Below, one piece after another: positions 22,148-25,489 of a stretch of 25,489 nt of DNA. How positions within the stretch are numbered: position 1 is the first letter of the stretch; each line of letters opens with the position of its first letter. Both the position numbers and the translations under genes were made by a program. Origin of the DNA: CAYIRQ01 sp964365905 (lineage in GTDB: Bacteria > Patescibacteriota > Gracilibacteria > Peribacterales > Peribacteraceae); the NCBI GenBank assembly GCA_964365905.1, contig CAYIRQ010000004.1, positions 1 through 25,489 of the forward strand, written 5' to 3'. The notes under the pieces are model-generated. The model searched no databases and was not told where the DNA came from. It saw only the letters and a list, made by a program, of their open reading frames with translations.

Positions 22148-22423
22148 ATGTCGTTACTGCCCAAGAAGAAGTCCGTGAAGTTCTCCTACAGCGCTCCGAC
22201 TGCCAAGAGCGTCGCAGTCGCTGCATCGTTCAACAACTGGAGCGCCACCGCGCATCCAATGAAGAAGGGAATAAAAGGCCACTGGAGTTGCTCGCTCAAA
22301 CTCGCGCCGGGCCGCTACGAGTATCGGTTTGTCCTCAATGGGTCACAGTGGATGGATGATCCAGCTTGCACCGAGCGCTGCCCGAATCCGCTTGGTGGGC
22401 AGAACTGCGTGCTCCATGTTTAG
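22148..22423 (+). CDS. Stand-alone CBM48/glycogen-binding domain protein
   Basis: The 91-residue product is a single carbohydrate-binding module of the isoamylase-N/AMPK type: 'VKFSYSAPTAKSVAVAASFNNWS', 'HPMKKGIKGHWSCSLKLAPGRYEYRFVLNG..WMDDP', 'NPLGGQNCVLHV'. The aromatic residues of 'FNNW', 'GHWS' and 'YEYRF' form the usual glucan-binding face. No catalytic domain is attached, so I infer a small glycogen- or starch-binding or regulatory protein. AGGGG just before the ATG at 22148 is one of the few good ribosome sites in the window. A second, truncated copy is at 23590-23757. Confidence 0.85.
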   Translation: MSLLPKKKSVKFSYSAPTAKSVAVAASFNNWSATAHPMKKGIKGHWSCSLKLAPGRYEYRFVLNGSQWMDDPACTERCPNPLGGQNCVLHV

Positions 22424-22490
22424 AATGCACCGCTGGTGAAAATATCCGACAGTGATCAAGAGCAATTCTGTTCTAAAATCATCAGTGAGT

Positions 22491-23528
22491 TTAACAAAGG
22501 AATCTGGGGCGCCTGAACATGATCCAGCACATAATCATTCCCACTCCGATACTCAAGAGGACAAAAGCAACCAATTGCGGTGATTGTTGTGAGGGATGCT
22601 TAGCGTCTGACACCGCGTCCGACATCACGAACCCCACCGGGATCTTGGGAGGCACCTGAAGTAACCGGTTCGAAAATGGCAACCACTCCGGCCCCATCCA
22701 CCTCTCCAGAGCTGCTTCATCGAATACGAGAGTTCCATCTGATAGAAGCATTCCTTGTGGCTCACCCACACCAAAGATCCACGGATCTTCGCGAGACCGG
22801 CGCGAGAGTGTTAGCGGCACCTGGTATTTGCCCGATGCACTCTGGCTAGTCGCAATAAGATGGAGCGATAGAGCATCCACACCACCCAACGCCATTCTCA
22901 GTTCTGGAATGAGCACTCCTTGGACATCAAGATCAATAAGAACAATCCAGACAAGGCCATCTTGCATGTCGTATTCGGCCTCCACACACCATTCTTCCGG
23001 ATAAGCGTAAGGATAATGTAAATCAACTTTTCGACAAAACTCAAAAGTTGCGCGATTCTCATCCGAACTCCCAAAAACGCTCGTATACGGGTAGGCAGAA
23101 AGAATGCCTGACATCACGGGATCATCGGCCACCGCCCGCAAGTATTTGTTAATCTTCGAGGGAATCAGAAGGGGGTGGCTTGCAAAGACTTGGCCATCAG
23201 GAGCGACGAGAACGCTGAACGAGGCACGGACTTCTTCTGAGAATCCTTCCGGTTTTGTCCGGTATGGAAGAAAGGCGCTTACGCCCTGTGGGACGGAGCT
23301 ATTTTCTCGCTGTACACAGTTATCCACCTGCGGTGCTTGGTCGAACATCTGTCCCGGGCCAAAAGTGAGCGTTGGCAGTTCTAGCGCGCTCTCGATAATC
23401 TCCTGTGCCTTGTCCTTGGGAATATCAGATACACATCGTATTGCTAGCGGTTCTGTCGCGAAAACTGCCGACATGCTCCCGAGAAAAGCAAGAATTCCTC
23501 TGGCTAGCCACCACAATAGCACCGGCAT
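22491..23528 (-). CDS. Exported, C-terminally membrane-anchored hypothetical protein
   Basis: The 345-residue protein has a signal peptide (cleavage likely after AVFA at about 24) and a single C-terminal membrane segment (about 318-339) followed by RRPRF, a stop-transfer pattern. The ectodomain has four cysteines (C32, C71, C165, C181) that could form disulfides, plus 'DGQVFASHPLLIPSKINKYL', which suggests a TonB-C-like or similar alpha/beta module; that resemblance is weak. I do not recognise the family. It sits, in opposite orientation, between an intact and a broken CBM48 copy, and has a plausible promoter of its own. Function unknown. Confidence 0.7.
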   Translation of the reverse strand: MPVLLWWLARGILAFLGSMSAVFATEPLAIRCVSDIPKDKAQEIIESALELPTLTFGPGQMFDQAPQVDNCVQRENSSVPQGVSAFLPYRTKPEGFSEEVRASFSVLVAPDGQVFASHPLLIPSKINKYLRAVADDPVMSGILSAYPYTSVFGSSDENRATFEFCRKVDLHYPYAYPEEWCVEAEYDMQDGLVWIVLIDLDVQGVLIPELRMALGGVDALSLHLIATSQSASGKYQVPLTLSRRSREDPWIFGVGEPQGMLLSDGTLVFDEAALERWMGPEWLPFSNRLLQVPPKIPVGFVMSDAVSDAKHPSQQSPQLVAFVLLSIGVGMIMCWIMFRRPRFLC

Positions 23529-23536
23529 AGTGCACT

Positions 23537-23565
23537 ACGTTACGCTGCTCAATTCATTCTGACAA
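23537..23565 (-). promoter_or_regulatory. Possible promoter of the 22491-23528 gene
   Basis: On the minus strand TTGTCA (23560-23565) is separated by 17 nt from TAACGT (23537-23542), which is 8 nt before the ATG. The -35 matches consensus at five of six positions; the -10 match is weak (TAnnnT form). Confidence 0.4.
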
Positions 23566-23589
23566 TACAAGCATCCCTTCGGGTAACCC

Positions 23590-23757
23590 ATGAAGAAGGG
23601 CGCCAAGGACACGTGGTCAACCTCCCTGAAACTTGCGCCGGTCCGCTACGAGTACCGCTTCGTCGTGAATGGCACCGACTGGGTGAATGATCCCATGGCG
23701 TCAGAGCATTCCCCGAATGGCATGGGAGAACAGAATTGTGTGGTGCATGTGAAATAG
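23590..23757 (+). pseudogene. 5'-truncated second copy of the CBM48 gene
   Basis: The frame encodes 55 residues that match the last 60% of the intact CBM48 protein: 'MKKGAKDTWSTSLKLAP', then 'RYEYRFVVNG', 'DWVNDP', 'GEQNCVVHVK'. The first half of the domain is missing, and a TAA lies two codons upstream of the matching ATG, so it is a remnant or, less likely, a translated half-domain. The break lies next to the start of the inserted-looking 345-residue ORF. Confidence 0.75.
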
Positions 23758-23766
23758 ATGACACTT

Positions 23767-25143
23767 TTATAACTCCTCAGGCACAACTTCCAGCGTCGGA
23801 GATAAAGCAGGCGCAAGCGTCCTCACTCTCACTCTCAAAAAGAGCGCAAGGAACACGAGCTCGAGGAGTTGCCCCGCGAGAAATCCGGCTGCGAGAGCAT
23901 AGACTCCGTACGTAGTCGCAAAGATCCAGGCGACAGCGATCGCAACGCCGCCACTCAGCGTCGTAGCGATCGCGGGAACAGTCGTATGCTTCGTCGCATA
24001 GATCGCACGCAGCAGCAGATGATTAAGACTCTCGAGAGGAATACTCATGGCATAGAGGCCGAGTGCAACGATAAAGGTCGCGACGACTTCGCCGCTTCTC
24101 AAATGCACCAACCACGCAGCAACATTGCCGAGCGACGCAAGCGCGATTGCCGCGGGAATGGTGAGAGCGAGCGTAAGGAGACTTCCTTTTCGGAGATACC
24201 CATGGAAACGATCGAGGTCGCCCCGCGCAATGGCCTGGCTTAAAGGGGAGAACGCGGACTGCGCGAGCGCGATGCCGATGACGCCGACTCCCGCTGCCTG
24301 GAAATTGCGCGCGAACGCGTTGATGGTGATCGATCCTGCGGGAAGCGCGGAAGCCACACGATCAAAGAGAAGGAGCTGAAGCTGCAAAGCGCCGAGCGCC
24401 ACCATCCGCGGGAGCATGAGCCACCCCATCTCACGAATCTCGGGGTGGAGGAGGTGCGACACGCGAAAGGAAAATCCTTGCAGGAGTGCCGATCCATACC
24501 GTACCCAGAGGTAGAAAAGTGCACCCAATACCGTTCCATACATCGGACCGTACACGCCGAAGACCGGCGTGAGAAAAATCGTTCCCCCGATCGTGCCGAG
24601 CGTATAGATGATGGGCGCAATGCCATAAGCCCAGTAGACCTGCCGCGCGATGAGATACTGTCCAAACGCATTTCCCGTCACGAAGAGGAAATTTGTGAAA
24701 CACGCGAGACGGCCAAAGTGAATGTAGAGCTCAAGTCGTGGTCCCTCAAAGGCGACAAAGAGCGGCGCGAGGTTTCGAAAGAAGATCGCGAGGAGTAAAG
24801 ATACGATGCCGAAGAGGACGCCCGCGAGGAGAAGCGTGCTCGTCATGAGGCGATCCATCTCATCCTTTTCGGCGCGCGCAAGGTGTCCGGCGAGGAGCGG
24901 AACGAGCGCGACGGAAAACGCGGACATGACGAGAATCTGAAAGAGAAGATCGCTCGGACGAAATGCAGCAATGTACACCGAGACGGTATCGAGCGGATCA
25001 AGTCCCGGCGGAAACGTGGAAGCCAGGATCCGGTCACGGAAGAGCCCCGCGAGGCTCGCGAGGAACTGCGTGATCGCGAGAACAAACGCTCCGCCTGCGA
25101 GACGTTGCTGGGAAAAAAATTGTTTAAAAACTCGGAGTGACAT
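23767..25143 (-). CDS. murJ: MurJ-type lipid II flippase (MVF family)
   Basis: The 458-residue polytopic protein has about 12 membrane helices. The N-terminal 'SLAGLFRDRILASTF' and 'VYIAAFRPSDLLFQILVMSAFSVALVPLLAG' patterns and the later 'FARNFQAAGVGVIGIALAQSAFSPLSQAIARGD' pattern are characteristic of MurJ/MviN. It flips lipid-linked peptidoglycan precursor across the cytoplasmic membrane. It is somewhat shorter than usual at the C terminus. It is convergent with the CBM48 remnant and divergent from the glycosyltransferase gene, which fits an envelope-building neighbourhood. Confidence 0.9.
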   Translation of the reverse strand: MSLRVFKQFFSQQRLAGGAFVLAITQFLASLAGLFRDRILASTFPPGLDPLDTVSVYIAAFRPSDLLFQILVMSAFSVALVPLLAGHLARAEKDEMDRLMTSTLLLAGVLFGIVSLLLAIFFRNLAPLFVAFEGPRLELYIHFGRLACFTNFLFVTGNAFGQYLIARQVYWAYGIAPIIYTLGTIGGTIFLTPVFGVYGPMYGTVLGALFYLWVRYGSALLQGFSFRVSHLLHPEIREMGWLMLPRMVALGALQLQLLLFDRVASALPAGSITINAFARNFQAAGVGVIGIALAQSAFSPLSQAIARGDLDRFHGYLRKGSLLTLALTIPAAIALASLGNVAAWLVHLRSGEVVATFIVALGLYAMSIPLESLNHLLLRAIYATKHTTVPAIATTLSGGVAIAVAWIFATTYGVYALAAGFLAGQLLELVFLALFLRVRVRTLAPALSPTLEVVPEEL

Positions 25144-25163
25144 GAAGGAAGCGCAAGACGGAG

Positions 25164-25245
25164 AAGAATTAGGAATTTGGAATTAAGAATTATGAATATT
25201 CTTTCATACCCTCTTCCTAATTCCTACTTCTTAATTCTTACTTCT
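25164..25245. repeat. AATTC-rich imperfect inverted repeat in the murJ/glycosyltransferase gap
   Basis: GAAGAATTAGGAATTTGG-type words on the left face TTCCTAATTCCTACTTC-type words on the right. The words are nearly the same as in the repeat at 16134-16218. It fills most of the intergenic space between two divergent genes. Confidence 0.55.
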
Positions 25246-25260
25246 TCCCTCGTACGCCGA

Positions 25261-25266
25261 TACACT
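25261..25266 (+). promoter_or_regulatory. Weak -10-like box before the glycosyltransferase gene
   Basis: TACACT lies 9 nt before the ATG at 25276. Only four of six positions match the consensus; it is listed because several other operon heads here show the same arrangement. Confidence 0.25.
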
Positions 25267-25275
25267 CAGAAAGAC

Positions 25276-25489
25276 ATGCCCGAGGGCAATACTCCCACCA
25301 TTGGCATCGACTGTCGCTTCGCGGCGGCCCGTTCGGGGCTCGGACGCTATACGCGCGAGCTCGTTGCCGCGCTCCTCAAGAGAAATGATCCTTGGAAATA
25401 CGTGCTATTCACTTTTGGAGAAAGGCAGCATGGCCTCGACCATCTCCTTCCCAACCCCCGCGCTACTCACTACCCACTACTCACTACTC
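25276..25489 (+). CDS. Glycosyltransferase family 4-like protein (partial, 3' end off window)
   Basis: Only the first 71 residues are present. 'TIGIDCRFAAARSGLGRYTRELVAALLKRN' is the N-terminal Rossmann strand and Gly-rich loop of GT4-type glycosyltransferases, followed by 'KYVLFTF'. Such enzymes add sugars to cell-surface glycans. The ATG at 25276 follows an AGAAAG that is at best a weak ribosome site. From 25463 the frame runs through a CTACTCA-type simple repeat that is not expected in the family. Confidence 0.75.
   Translation, partial: MPEGNTPTIGIDCRFAAARSGLGRYTRELVAALLKRNDPWKYVLFTFGERQHGLDHLLPNPRATHYPLLTT
25463..25489. repeat. CTACTCA/CTACCCA simple repeat inside the glycosyltransferase gene
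   Basis: At least four tandem CTACTCA-like units run to the window edge in an open reading frame (ATHYPLLTT). The true length cannot be seen. Confidence 0.6.

Noticed and set aside
1..25489. tRNA or rRNA genes
   Set aside because: I looked through the intergenic stretches for cloverleaf patterns with TTCGANNC-type arms and found none convincing; a covariance search would settle it.

Overview
The window looks like a compact bacterial genome of about 50-55% GC (estimated by eye) that uses the standard code: TGA ends dnaA, corA, trxB and other genes. Reading frames abut or overlap, Shine-Dalgarno sites are scarce, and short palindromic repeats are common. The gene set and style suggest Patescibacteria/CPR, perhaps the Peribacteria/Peregrinibacteria side. 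That placement is an inference from general character, not from phylogeny. An assembly gap of exactly 100 N lies at 12316-12415, so this is a scaffold.

Region 1 (1-7064, all minus) reads as one operon in the order rseP, dnaA, corA, C39-like peptidase, enolase, FecR/Ig-like surface protein. Three junctions overlap: rseP/dnaA by 4 nt, dnaA/corA by 98 nt, and corA/C39 by 4 nt. Region 2 (7305-11341, minus) holds comF, an SH3 lipoprotein with a decayed deacetylase domain, and argS. A structured, gene-free stretch at 11342-11736 and a small DNA-binding-like protein follow. Region 3 (12485-18475, minus) holds TenA/CADD-like protein, glutamate dehydrogenase, trxB, an EamA transporter, a PH-domain membrane protein, a second EamA transporter and rpmG (L33), plus a small uncertain ORF at 18242-18475. 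The 3' end of rpmG is duplicated beside the assembly gap. Region 4 (18541-22423) holds a DUF559 nuclease gene between palindromic repeats, ppsA (minus), then divergent acyP and a stand-alone CBM48 protein (plus). Region 5 (22491-25489) holds an exported ORFan, a broken second CBM48 copy, murJ, and the start of a GT4 glycosyltransferase.

Functionally the genes cover replication initiation, translation (argS, rpmG), lower glycolysis/gluconeogenesis (enolase, PEP synthase), amino-nitrogen metabolism (GDH), redox (trxB) and envelope building (murJ, glycosyltransferase, SH3 lipoprotein, RseP).

The most unusual theme is repeat DNA inside or at the ends of working genes. The same 17-nt repeat lies in frame in both comF and ppsA. 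A perfect 30-bp palindrome lies in frame in trxB. A copy of the rpmG 3' end differs only at codon third positions. REP-like elements flank the DUF559 gene and supply its stop codon. Together these suggest one or more families of small palindromic elements that insert into coding sequence without breaking it, comparable in behaviour to the palindromic elements of Rickettsia.
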